Of a stretch of 64,000 nucleotides of DNA, positions 32,713 to 42,136 are shown in pieces. This DNA comes from Aphanomyces cochlioides (taxonomy: Eukaryota > Oomycota > Saprolegniomycetes > Saprolegniales > Verrucalvaceae). Position 1 is the first letter of the stretch; each line of letters opens with the position of its first letter. The notes under the pieces were generated by a model. The model saw nothing but the letters and a program-made list of their open reading frames with translations, had not been told where the DNA came from and ran no database searches. Location: the NCBI GenBank assembly GCA_019828595.1, contig JAHQRK010000046.1, forward strand, positions 114,280 to 178,279, given 5' to 3'. The position numbers and the translations under genes were made by a program.

Positions 32713-34053
32713 ATGAAGCTGATGTGGTCTGAGGTGCCCGAAGACGTTGTTATCAAGATTGCATTTGCGATTCCAGATAAAACAGATCTCTTTGCCTTCC
32801 TGGAAGCTCACGGTCCGAACTGCGACCTGGAGCAGCTTTATCAATTGGGATTGACTCGGAAACATTCGAACTTATGGCCGTCACTGATCTTTGATGGTTC
32901 AATGCTTGATGCGTCAATATTACAGTTGTGCAAGGCAATAACCATACTATTCAAGCGTAATTATTCGTGACGCGTGTTTTGATGTGAATTGGCTGAAAGC
33001 CCATTTACATCCCACAACAAGAATTGAACGGTTTGTCAACAAATTTTTTGCTAGTACGGGGAATTTGGACAAATGGATGGACATCTGAATCACAAGGCTT
33101 GTTCTTAATATTATTGCAACGACTACCCAACTTGACATCTTTGTACATTGATGACGATAATGGAGACATGGGAGATGTTTACGCTTTTGTGGCCAAGAGC
33201 TCTAGCATCACAGACTTTTCAATGTTTACTTCCAGCTCGTATCGAATCTCAAACACCGATTTGAATCATATCATCGATTGGTTTCGTCGTCAGAAAGTCC
33301 GAGTTTTTCAATCATCATTCATTGGTTGGGAATACCGTGACAGGAATTTAAGACACAGTTTTTGCGAGGTTTTGTTCAATTGTCGAACCTTGGAGAGATT
33401 TTGGCTGTCTGACTTCTGCCTCCGCGGCATTGACATCTCTAGTTTGAACCTTTGCATCAAGACATTATTCCTTGATTTTTGGGGTTTGACAATTGAATTT
33501 GTACCAACCCTAACGACTCTTGCAAAAGTTACGAAGATGACTCGATTCGATTTAGGAGCATTTGAAGCTGGTTATGACGTCGGGGAGAGTCTTGAAGAAG
33601 TTTCATTGCCCAGATCTATTGAATGCTTGAGATTGACGGATCATCTAAGCGATGAGAGACTGTGTTCCTTGGTTCCATTCATTCAGAGCTCAATGTTAAA
33701 AACATAGATTCTCGGCGTCCAAGAAATTTCAACTGTTGTTGCTCAAAACTTAGCTTTGGCCATTGAAAACAACCAGTCGATGATTGAATTGCATATCGAC
33801 ACTTGCCATTTCCGATTTGAAACATTTGATCGAAAGTTTCTCGAATCCAAATCGGAAGGTTACACCAAAAAGGTTCAAATGGACGGCTCAAAACGGACAC
33901 CGAAATGACGTGTCAACTATCAAGTCTCTCATGGTGTCTGCCACTAATTGTGGAGTCGATTTTGTTTTTGAAAGAGTTCTCAAACAACGACTAACACAAA
34001 ATAGTTTTAAGGTAAAGACGAGATCTGTAGATGAATCCCCAAGTGAAAGCTAA
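32713..34053 (+). pseudogene. FBL family locus 14, full-length span
   Basis: ATG 32713 (MKLMWSEVPEDVVIKIAFAI) with the F-box-like block and LWPSL. A shift near 32940 breaks it (expected AITYYSSVIIRDACFDVNWL). From 33024 a 228-residue frame covers the middle repeats (LPNLTSLYIDDDNGDMGDVY, IIDWFRRQKVRVFQSS) to TAG at about 33705 in SSMLKT. The same frame then continues ILGVQEISTVVAQNLALAIE. A last shift near 33790 moves the tail (LKHLIESFSNPNRKVTPKRF) to another frame, ending at TAA about 34051. Confidence 0.75.
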
Positions 34054-34097
34054 ATTGCTTTCAAGAGGCTAATATTTCACTTTAAAGCACGCATTAT

Positions 34098-34294
34098 ATT
34101 GTCTTTTTCACCCAAATTTGTATTTTTTACCAAAATCGAATTCTATTCCAAATCGATTCGATCATACTGAAGTCAAGTATAAATGGACAGTATGGCAAAC
34201 GTCCCAAATTATTTACACGTGTGTCTGGGTGTATTTTGCGTGAATTAGGTAAATACTCGATTCTGATTGGCTGAGCGATTTGCAAAAAATCGAT
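34098..34294 (+). repeat. dispersed ~200-bp repeat, copy 1
   Basis: From attgtctttttcacccaaat to about caaaaaatcgat. A diverged copy lies inverted at 41657-41854 inside the piggyBac element. Shared landmarks: catactgaagtcaagtataa, cacgtgtgt, ttttgcgtgaa, ggtaaatactcgattctgat. No coding frame. Confidence 0.75.
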
Positions 34295-35567
34295 ACATTT
34301 CGGTATGTGGATCGCATTGGAGACAATTCATTTTCTCATCGGTTGATTTCCCCCAATGACCGTTCCGTAAACAGTCGACACGGGGATTAATTGGAGACCT
34401 TGGTGAAGGAATTTATGTTGAAGCACTAAACTCTAAGATGCAACAATACCTATGTTCACATTATTTTCAGATATCCTACATCGTGCAGTGAGTTGACCTC
34501 TATCGTAACGTCTGTTGAGGACTGAACCACCTGGAGGGGAAATTGCAGTTTGGCACTTAATATTTGGCTTCTAACGCACAACCAAGTTTAGGTCCTCCGC
34601 TTGCCGTTATTTTGTCGTTCACAACGCTGCAAGGCATGACAATTAATCGTGAAATATTGAAGCTCAGGAATGGCAACCACTGGGACCGCAAGATTTAAGT
34701 CAAATGAATCTAGATTTTCTTCACAAAAATGATAGTCATTGAATCAGGCTTGGGCAGCCATTTTTAAACTTGTTTGACTTTAAAAACTATTCCAATTATC
34801 AACAGAAACGAAAAGACTGACAGTGTACTTGTCTTTGGGACTTCATATCGTTGAGTCGGCAAAGATGAATCTATTTCTCTTCAAATATGAAAATTCAGAT
34901 CTTATCTCGTTCTGATTGGCTAGATTTCGAAATGGGGAAATTTGATTGGCTATAACTGAAGAAAGTACTTTCGAGATGGATGCATTTTCTTTGTTCCATT
35001 TTGCTTGTCCATGTCGGGGCGAAAGGTTTTTAGCTTGCGTCCAGGAAACGTGACGAGCAAACTGCACTCTTTAACACTCTAGTCCATCCAGGATTCATGA
35101 TATTATACATGTTAAGAAGTTAGTGAGCATTACGCTCAGTCAAAATAGCTTGAGCTTAAGACACACGCTCTTTGCGACTCCCTTAAGCGTACAGTCATTT
35201 GAATCATCTCGTCAGTCTGTACTTGGAGGAGCATGGAAAAGGAGCATGATTGATGATAAAATAGGCCAATCCAATAGATTAATCATATATTTTTATCGAT
35301 TCATATGCGTGATTGAGTTATTTGAGCTGACACAAGTTTTCACATTACTCCACGGAAATTGCACTTTCAAATGCTCAAGAAGCGGCTACTTGCTTAAATC
35401 GTTCGGTAACTCCAGGTGTGTTTCAAGGGATTCGAACGATTTTTTTAGAAATAACAGCTTCTTGTTTTGAGAGGCTTAACATGTTCTAAACACATGCTTT
35501 CTCATTAACTTCAATCTCAGCAATTAATTTTGCGAGGAAGTCCGATTTTGTTTTCCGTGCCTTTGTT
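34295..35567. other. 1.3-kb non-coding stretch with promoter-like relic
   Basis: At 34885-35000 the series gattggctagattt, gaaatttgattgg, ctgaagaaagtac, gatgcat resembles 56565-56650, which precedes FBL relic 18. It may be an orphan FBL promoter. No gene otherwise. Confidence 0.35.
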
Positions 35568-35799
35568 TATATTGTCAGAAGATAGCCACTCACTGTTACT
35601 TCTCCCAAGAATGCCATGGACGACAAAGTCTCTATGCTCCAAACTTTGGAGCACTTAAGAATAACAACCGTAAAGCCATTGGGAAGAAGTGTAGCGAGTG
35701 ATGGGTTGAACATCTGGTACGACGGTGTGTCTTGGATTGCATATGAGCATACAATACTTCATATGAAGTTCGGATGTTCAAACCAGCAAATTTGACTGT
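35568..35799 (+). pseudogene. 5' fragment of an unknown element sharing a start region with 48755-48929
   Basis: About 65 bp around attgtcagaagata, ccactcact, cccaagaatg and ATGGACGACAAAGTCTCTATG-type sequence match 48755-48820. After the ATG (35616) the two diverge. The frame continues about 60 codons to TGA without recognisable domains. Confidence 0.4.
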
Positions 35800-36088
35800 C
35801 TTTTGCTATTTCCACGCTAATGCACCCAGATTGAAAGAACCGTATGTTGTGATTTGTACTTTGTACGATGAAATGGATATTACAGTCATAATTGCAAATT
35901 GCACCTCTATGTCGTTTCTGGCACCAATTTGGCCCGCCAAGAAATCCCAACTTGTTACGTCAGACACACATTTCAAATCTCGTCCGTCGAGTTTGAAAAT
36001 TCCGTGGAAGGGTGAGACCGTTGCTTGTTGTGTTTTCATGCAACTCCTGTATCGCCATACGCTCTTTTCCTCACAACCCTTCTGCTTG

Positions 36089-36102
36089 TCATTGTGAAAT
36101 TT
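36089..36102 (+). promoter_or_regulatory. Inr/FPR-like core promoter of the secreted-protein gene
   Basis: TCATTGTGAAATTT matches the oomycete Inr/FPR consensus at 12 of 14 positions, 23 nt before the ATG at 36126. Confidence 0.6.
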
Positions 36103-36125
36103 GCTTTCAACGAGGAGCTTCAACG

Positions 36126-36491
36126 ATGCGCCTTTTCGTCTCCCTCGCGCTTGCTATGTCTGCTGTCGTGGCGTTCAACCAGCCTTCGCAAGACTCGTCA
36201 GTTATGTTGGCACACCAAGAAACGCCAATGAACTCTGCAGGCAATGACCTTCGCCTCCTTCGAGGAGGGAAAGGTGGCCAAGGAGGTGGAGAAGAGATCC
36301 TAGGAGGTGACCGAGGAGGCAAAGGTGGCCGCGTTGGCAAAAGAAGACCGAACGGAAAATACCAAAAGAAAGGCTCCAAGCGCTTCCAAGAACCCAAGGA
36401 AGAGATGGGTCGAAAGCGTAACAGGTATGGCGAAGGTGGTCGTCGAAACCCAGGAGGAAAGCATCCTTCGTTCTCAAGCATGCAGCAATAA
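36126..36491 (+). CDS. small secreted Gly/Arg/Lys-rich protein with RLLR motif
   Basis: 121 residues, intact. Residues 1-16 form a clear signal peptide (MRLFVSLALAMSAVVA), with likely cleavage after A16. The mature part opens with an acidic/polar segment to residue 40, then DLRLLRGG with RLLR at residues 43-46 (fits RxLR), GGGEEI at about 54-59, and a glycine-rich, strongly basic tail (GGKGG repeats, RKRNRYGEGGRRNPGG). RxLR at about 30-60 residues followed by an acidic EE pair is the layout of oomycete translocated effectors; a basic secreted structural or antimicrobial-like protein is the alternative. GC-richer than its surroundings. The longer frame opening at 36012 is not preferred because the signal peptide starts at 36126. 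Confidence 0.8.
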   Translation: MRLFVSLALAMSAVVAFNQPSQDSSVMLAHQETPMNSAGNDLRLLRGGKGGQGGGEEILGGDRGGKGGRVGKRRPNGKYQKKGSKRFQEPKEEMGRKRNRYGEGGRRNPGGKHPSFSSMQQ

Positions 36492-37305
36492 GCTTCGTCG
36501 CCCTAAGGGGGATACCGCAATATAATTGAAATTTGTGTGTGTCGTCGTCCGACGGACAATTGTCTAGAAGTAAGACGCCAAAGCAATTTGGGACCATCAA
36601 ACACTGTAGCTACTTCGTTAGGTATCCCTCCAACTGAACGAACTACTCTCGATTGACTACTATCACGCCACTTGACGATAAGTTTACACTGATGGCATTG
36701 CAACTTCATCATTTTAAAGTCAACTCGATTCTTCTCTGCAAGTCTTGCCTCACACGTCGATCAAACAGCACTGGTGTATTATATGCCGGGTAAATAAGAA
36801 ACATTTATTAAGTGAGAAGCATAATCAAGCACTATGTATACGTATAATCCGTCGTTGAAGAGCAATCAACATTGGAGATAAACAATGGATACGCGTCTAA
36901 ATACACAACAATTCCAGGCGTCAGTGGTTAATGTCATTCAGTGGTAAAGGACAATAAAGATTTTACCGCGCGAGAGACGCCAGACATCCGCCCAGAAAAT
37001 TGCGCTTACCGTAGCGAAGCGGAGGTCGAGTGTAAAATTTTATGCATGCGGACGACTCGAACACCAAAAAGGGATTTCTTTATTTTCTTTCTCGTCGGGA
37101 AAGGCGGCAGGCAGGCTGTAAGGCTTAGGACGCTAAGAAGAAATGGAGAACCGGGCGTATAATGGACTTGAGTAAACGTTGATATTGGTTTTTTCCAAAA
37201 ATTGAGTCATTTCCAAGCAGTAAACCTCTATTTCAACTTTGAATTCTGAATCATAACGTCCTTTGTGGGCAGAGACTAAATGAGATATCAATTCATGTAC
37301 ACTAA
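36492..37305. other. intergenic stretch
   Basis: No gene. At 36917-36981 a foldable segment has GGCGTC pairing with GACGCC and an inner GGTAAA/TTTACC hairpin; it lacks a tRNA B box, so no RNA gene is called. Confidence 0.35.
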
Positions 37306-38410
37306 CTACTCTGTTCCATAAAAATTGCTACGGTGTTTATACTTGAATAAAGTGTACTAGTGTCTCCAGAAATAACTTGATTTTTGTATTGAGCCTCACA
37401 ATAAAATATGCTACAGTGTAGTGCCTACAAAATATAATTGAAAGTGTCTTTTATATTAACCCTCTCGTGTGGGCCACCCTGCGATTCCCAGGTTGGCGGC
37501 TAAGCCAATCAAAGAGACAAAAAGTAGGATAAATCCTTAGTAATTTGTCCAATCAAAAACCGTCATTTTGAACTTCAACTAGTAATTTAAATAAAAATCA
37601 CCCACTTGCGCGCGATTCGCATTGTAGTAACTAAATTCTAGCCAATCGTAGATAAGACCGGAGTACTGACTTCAACTTTTTCAATTACCATTGAATTCAA
37701 ATCCACAACAGTCACATCATGCGATGAACTTCTCTTTACTGTGTAGGACCAGCGGCATCGAGCGGCGCAGATGCATGATCATCATCGCCAGCAGTAATAT
37801 CAACATTGGCGGTCGCTTGCTCATCGGCAACTTCCTGGGCATTCACATCAACAACTTCCGGGACTTCGAGCGGCGCTTGCGCACCAACTTCTGGGACTTC
37901 TGCTGTCGCTTGTGCATCGGCAGTTTCCAAGGCTTCAAACTGCGTATGGGTAACATCGGTTTCCGGTACATCGAGTGGCTCTTGCGCTCCAGTAGCTTCT
38001 TGAACTTCAAGTGGCGCTTGCGCATCAACAGGTTCCAAGGTTTCAATCGGTTCAGCGACGGCAACAGCTTCCGGCGAAACAAGATCAATGACTTCGACTG
38101 ATACGGGTGGTGCAACATCAAGGTTTTCTGGCGGCGCTTGTGCGGCAACATTTTGCGAGACATCAATTGGAGCTGCCACGTCAACGGTTCGTCAGGCTTC
38201 AGGAACGTTTGGCACGAGCCACCCACCGTTGAGAATTGCATCTTGACCACCGGCAGTTTGAGGTGCCAATTCACCCCACTCATGTTGAGGTGGCGGGGGG
38301 TCGCGGTTGTTACGACGAGCGGGTGAGTATTGGCAGCGGCCGCGGTCGTTTGGACGCGATTGAGACCGGCGACGGCTGCCGCCTCGACCGCCGTGATAAC
38401 GGCCATGGTA

Positions 38411-41216
38411 CCGTCCGTTTGGGCACGGCGAAAGCGAGCTCCACAATTTTGCGAATTTCGATCTGAAATTTTGAGAGTGTATTTTAATGACCAAGTTTAC
38501 ACGCTGTACAAAATATTGCGCGCATTGAGTGAGAAATCAATGAGAAAAACAAGGTTAAAGTCTTGACATTTGTATGCAAACTTTCAAAAAAAGGATGAAA
38601 AAATGTTGAAAAATGACTTTTCATGATTAAAATACTGAAGAATTAAAAACATATCCAATGGAATATTTTTATTGTTCAACTTTACAAGTCAATCACAGTG
38701 CAAGAACTGTTTTCGTTCGTCTCAAGAGCATGACGACTGTGTGAAGCTTGGATAAACAAACTCCTGCCAAGTTCAGCGTCAGGATGAAGCCAACGACTCT
38801 CTGAGGAAGACTTCTTTGTTCTTTTGCCTCCTCGCGTATGTGATGGTATTCGACGAACTCCGCTCCGATTACCAATCCCTGGAACGACGGCTCCCTGTGC
38901 AGCAATCACTGACAAGAGGTTTGATCCAAAACATTTTGTAATATCCTCAATAATTCGTCGTCCCGAAGGAACTCCTGCGTCAGGGCCGAGTGAATGATCA
39001 AGAAGACGGAGGTAAGCTTTATCAATTTCTTTCGGAGTCGACGAACTAAACTTCATAGGCGATCCAACAGGAAGCTGGGATGTCCAAAAGCGATGCAAAT
39101 CGAAGGCGTCGTGGACGTCTTTATTCCGTGACGAGTCCCAGCACATGAGCTCAGGACTATTTCCGACAGGACGACCGGTAAAAGCAGTTCCATCGTTTAG
39201 CCCCAGTACTGGTAATAACCATTTTGAATAAAATCCTTTCTGTTTCATCCATTTAATAGTTGACTCAGTTGACTTACATGTCAATTGAGGCAGCGCATCA
39301 TGATGAATAAACCAATTGTCTGCGTGTATTGTGCCCCTCACAACATCTTGAGGCTCCTTCACAATGTGTTCAATAAGCTCTGTAATGCAGCAGTGTTGCT
39401 TCATCGCCGCGGCTTGCGAAATCATTTTTTCCAATTGGCTCCGTAGAGCGATAAGTAGGGATTTTCAGCCTTGCGATGGTCTATGACACAACAGATACCA
39501 GGTTTTGCAGAAGTACACAGCAGCTGAAGCTATTTGAATTTATTTGTTGCCATGATTGAGGTGTCATGAATATGAGCCATTTTTAATTGATAGACATGGA
39601 TTATTCCAATGGAGTTAAGCTTTAATTTCATCGCTTTGCCAACACCTGGCAGAACTGAAATACAGTCCATATCGTAAATATCTATTGCATTGTACATTAT
39701 CTTCAGGCTAGACATTTGCATGCAGTACCTTTATCATTCAGACGACCCGACACTACCCATGGTGAGCCTCCAAAGGCTAGTTTTCGCACACGATCAATTT
39801 CAAACTTTTGATATTTTGAGTAATCGTCTATTGATCGAATACATCAGCCGCTGTAAACAAAAGGATAACAACGAGCTCCTACTTGGCGGCCATCAGGAAA
39901 CTGTTGAATAGCACATCCAAAGGAGAAACGAGCTTCAACAGGAAATTTAACATTAAGATAAGGTTTTCGATCTAAAAGATCACCATCGTTGCTAACTCGG
40001 CCATGTAAACCCCTTTTAACCTGAATTTGCGTCTTTTTGCCCCCACTAGCATGATACCCAATTTCAATTTTTCGATGAGTTTCATCCCAATGTATAATTT
40101 GCGATAATTCAAGTTTACCTGTTTTAGTTGAATCAAACACATCAGGGCATGGCCCCATTTCATCAATATTCCATTTCCAAATTTCCAGTCGAACTGCAAG
40201 TTGTCTAGAATAATTATAACGAGCATTTGCCCATGAACTTGTGATGTCGCAATTTCCTTGTTTTTGTCGTAGAATTGATGATTTAATTGGATTTAATCAT
40301 TGATATGCAGAATAAATTGCTGATAATCCAAGATTTTCAGCTCCAGATTGCACGCGGTAGATATTAACAGCATCAGTTGTTTGGCGAATACTGGCGCCCA
40401 TTTCCATGCAATCGGCAATAAGTTGAGATTCAAAGGATCCATCCATTATCAATTTATTGTAGCCACCATAATTCAAAGATTTACCAGTGTACACAAGACC
40501 TGCATTAATACATGACATGTAATCAAGTAGAGTAAAAATAACAGAATTTCGAGAGCCAGGAGGAATTTTGAAGGCTTGCATAATTTGGAAAATTGTACCC
40601 TTTTCAACAAACCATTCGCTTACAGGAGGAGAGCCAAGGACATGGGAATAGTAGACAATGTATGAGAGACGCAAATGGTCGGGATGAACAGAAGAATTAA
40701 CCTGAATTGAATTAACACATTGTTGATTGAGTGGTTGTGGACTAATTGGAAGTGGAGAAGGCGCTAGAAACTGTGGTTCCTGTGAGTTAACACCTGCAGT
40801 AACAATGGCATTGCGACCCTGCTTTCGCCGGTAGGCCAAGCCTTTACGACCTGACGTCTTTGGCATGCCAAGTCAATTAGAAAGTGTTGGGCAAGAGGCA
40901 AGAGACGATCATATATCCGGATATCCGGATAATGATGCATATTTAAATTGGTTGACAGTTTATTGAATACATGTGTGGAAAATTTTCAAGTTTCAAATGC
41001 GAAATATAATTGAAAATTTAACCCTAAACCTCCTTCAAAATCCATTGATTTGCTATCTCCTCACTCAAAAAAAAAAAAGAACATCAATCCGATTGGCCCA
41101 CGCCGAGCAGGAGAATATTCTGCGTGGCGTGGTGTTTTCAGAATTGTCAGAAGTGGAATAGTCATCGAGGAGATGTCGTTACAAACTCAGCACTTTTGCC
41201 GTGCCCAAACGGACGG
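38411..41216. mobile_element. WDETH-type DNA transposon with TA target site (2806 bp)
   Basis: Ends CCGTCCGTTTGGGCACGGC at 38411 and its inverse ending at 41216, followed inward by (G/A)AAAG. TA immediately outside both ends (38409-38410, 41217-41218). It interrupts the RGG-rich gene in frame, which independently supports these ends. Contains a minus-strand transposase gene with frame breaks. Confidence 0.75.
38682..40866 (-). pseudogene. oomycete-type DDE transposase (WDETH motif), frameshifted
   Basis: Starts at ATG 40866 (MPKTSGRKGLAYRRKQGRNA), a basic N terminus, then helical DNA-binding-like sequence to 40297. The second frame (40226-39844) has IIHWDETHRKIEIG, then RGLHGRVSNDGDLLDRKPYL and VEARFSFGCA. 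The third (39434-38682) has HHDALPQLTCK, GFYSKWLLPVLGLN and RPVGNSPELMCWD. This order is that of a multi-copy oomycete transposase family I know by motif but not by formal name. Breaks near 40300, 39840 and 39535. Length overall (about 700 codons) fits the family. Confidence 0.55.
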
Positions 41217-41584
41217 TAGGAGTAGTCAGCGTTGCGGCGGTCGTTGTAATAAGGTATGTTGTTGTACCCTCTTGGCTCGTCATTGCGGTCATAAGATCGA
41301 CGGTTGAGACGGTCTTCATATGCTTCAAAGCGGCGCTGCACTGATGCCGCTCGTTGTCTGCGATGTCGCTGAGTCGCTGTTTCCATATTGTTGTTCGCCG
41401 GCGCAGCGGCCGCTGGTGCCGCTCCAGCTATGATCGGTGTGAACGTCATGTTGCACAGGAACTGCATCGACATGTTGGCCATGGTCAATACGCGACAAAT
41501 TGGAAAGTGGGAAGACCGTTGAAATGACAGTTGAAATTGTTTTACCAATGATGTCCTTGTATACACCTTTACATTTGACTACTT

Positions 41585-41635
41585 CTGTAGCTTAGCTGTA
41601 CATCGTCCTCTTCGCATCGTGATCGACCCCAACTC
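41585..41635 (+). repeat. tRNA-like SINE piece (a)
   Basis: gtagcttagctgt resembles an RNA polymerase III A box, followed by cctcttcgcatcgtg and a degenerate B-box-like region gatcgacccc. Shares the 15-bp string CCTCTTCGCATCGTG with piece (b). Confidence 0.35.
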
Positions 41636-41656
41636 AAGCTTTTATATTTTATTTTT

Positions 41657-41854
41657 CAAATCGATCTGCAACTCGATCAGGCAATCAGAATCGAGTATTT
41701 ACCAAGTTCACGCAAAACACACCTATACACACGTGAATTTTATTTGGCCAATTTACCGTACTTTTCATTTATACTTGACTTCAGTATGATGGAATCGATT
41801 TGGAAATGAACTCAATTTTGGTAGAAAAATACAAATTTGGGTGAAAAAGACAAT
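41657..41854 (-). repeat. dispersed ~200-bp repeat, copy 2 (inverted)
   Basis: Inverted partner of 34098-34294. Lies between direct repeats CCTCTTCGCATCGTG at 41607-41621 and 41865-41879. Confidence 0.75.
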
Positions 41855-41905
41855 ACTCAGTTAACCTCTTCGCATCGTGCAGGTACAGGGATCAATCCCA
41901 GCGAG
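41852..41905 (+). repeat. tRNA-like SINE piece (b)
   Basis: actcagttaacctcttcgca, then acagggatcaatcccagcg (41885-41903), which forms a T-arm-like stem-loop. Not a complete tRNA: acceptor stem not found. Confidence 0.4.
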
Positions 41906-41984
41906 TGATCAAACCCGTTATTCATGTCTCTTTTTGTAATAAAAACCTCTTTCCTTTCTAAAAGATTGTCAATTTCGTCATCAT

Positions 41985-42053
41985 ATCACAGCTCAGTGGT
42001 TTGTCGCCGTGCTCGTAGCTGAAAGGTCCAGGGATCAAACCCACTCGTGCGCC
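41985..42053 (+). repeat. tRNA-derived SINE head (c)
   Basis: cagctcagtggt (A-box-like, 41989-42000) and ccagggatcaaacccactcg (T-arm/B-box-like, 42029-42048), spaced as in a tRNA, followed by a T-rich run (about 42068). A decayed tRNA-derived promoter; too divergent for a functional tRNA gene. Confidence 0.5.
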
Positions 42054-42136
42054 TTAACAATTTATACATTTTTTTCGTTGTCGCTAAACCAAAACGAGTG
42101 ACTTCTTGGTCTTGGGTTCTTTCTCGCTCTGCTTCT

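Larger units (their letters stand above)
37736..41482 (-). pseudogene. RGG/Ala-rich and acidic-repeat gene inside piggyBac, split by a transposon
   Basis: First part 41482-41217: MANMSMQFLCNMTFTPIIAG, Ala/Pro linker, then an Arg/Asn/Tyr-rich stretch (RRQRAASVQRRFEAYEDRLN ... RRNADYSY). Second part 38410-37736: HGRYHGGRGGSRRRSQSRPN, a PPPPQ linker, and an acidic tail of loose AQAPLEVPE repeats to a stop at 37736. If the element at 38411-41216 and one TA are skipped, the frame joins exactly (ADYSY-HGRYH). One further in-frame TGA lies near 38190 (after VPNVPEA). GC-rich compared with its flanks. Function unknown; RGG boxes suggest RNA binding. Either piggyBac cargo or a captured host gene. Confidence 0.6.

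Noticed and set aside
36107..36600. 124- and 132-codon minus-strand ORFs
   Set aside because: Antisense to the secreted-protein gene, an artefact of its Gly/Arg-rich codons; the plus strand has a signal peptide and promoter.
36917..36981. Possible tRNA or structured RNA (GGCGTC...GACGCC with inner hairpin)
   Set aside because: No B box or anticodon arm; folding alone is weak evidence in a short segment.
37691..38101. Plus-strand ORFs over the acidic-repeat gene
   Set aside because: The minus strand gives a coherent repeat protein that joins in frame with 41482-41217 across the transposon; plus-strand products are low-complexity shadows.
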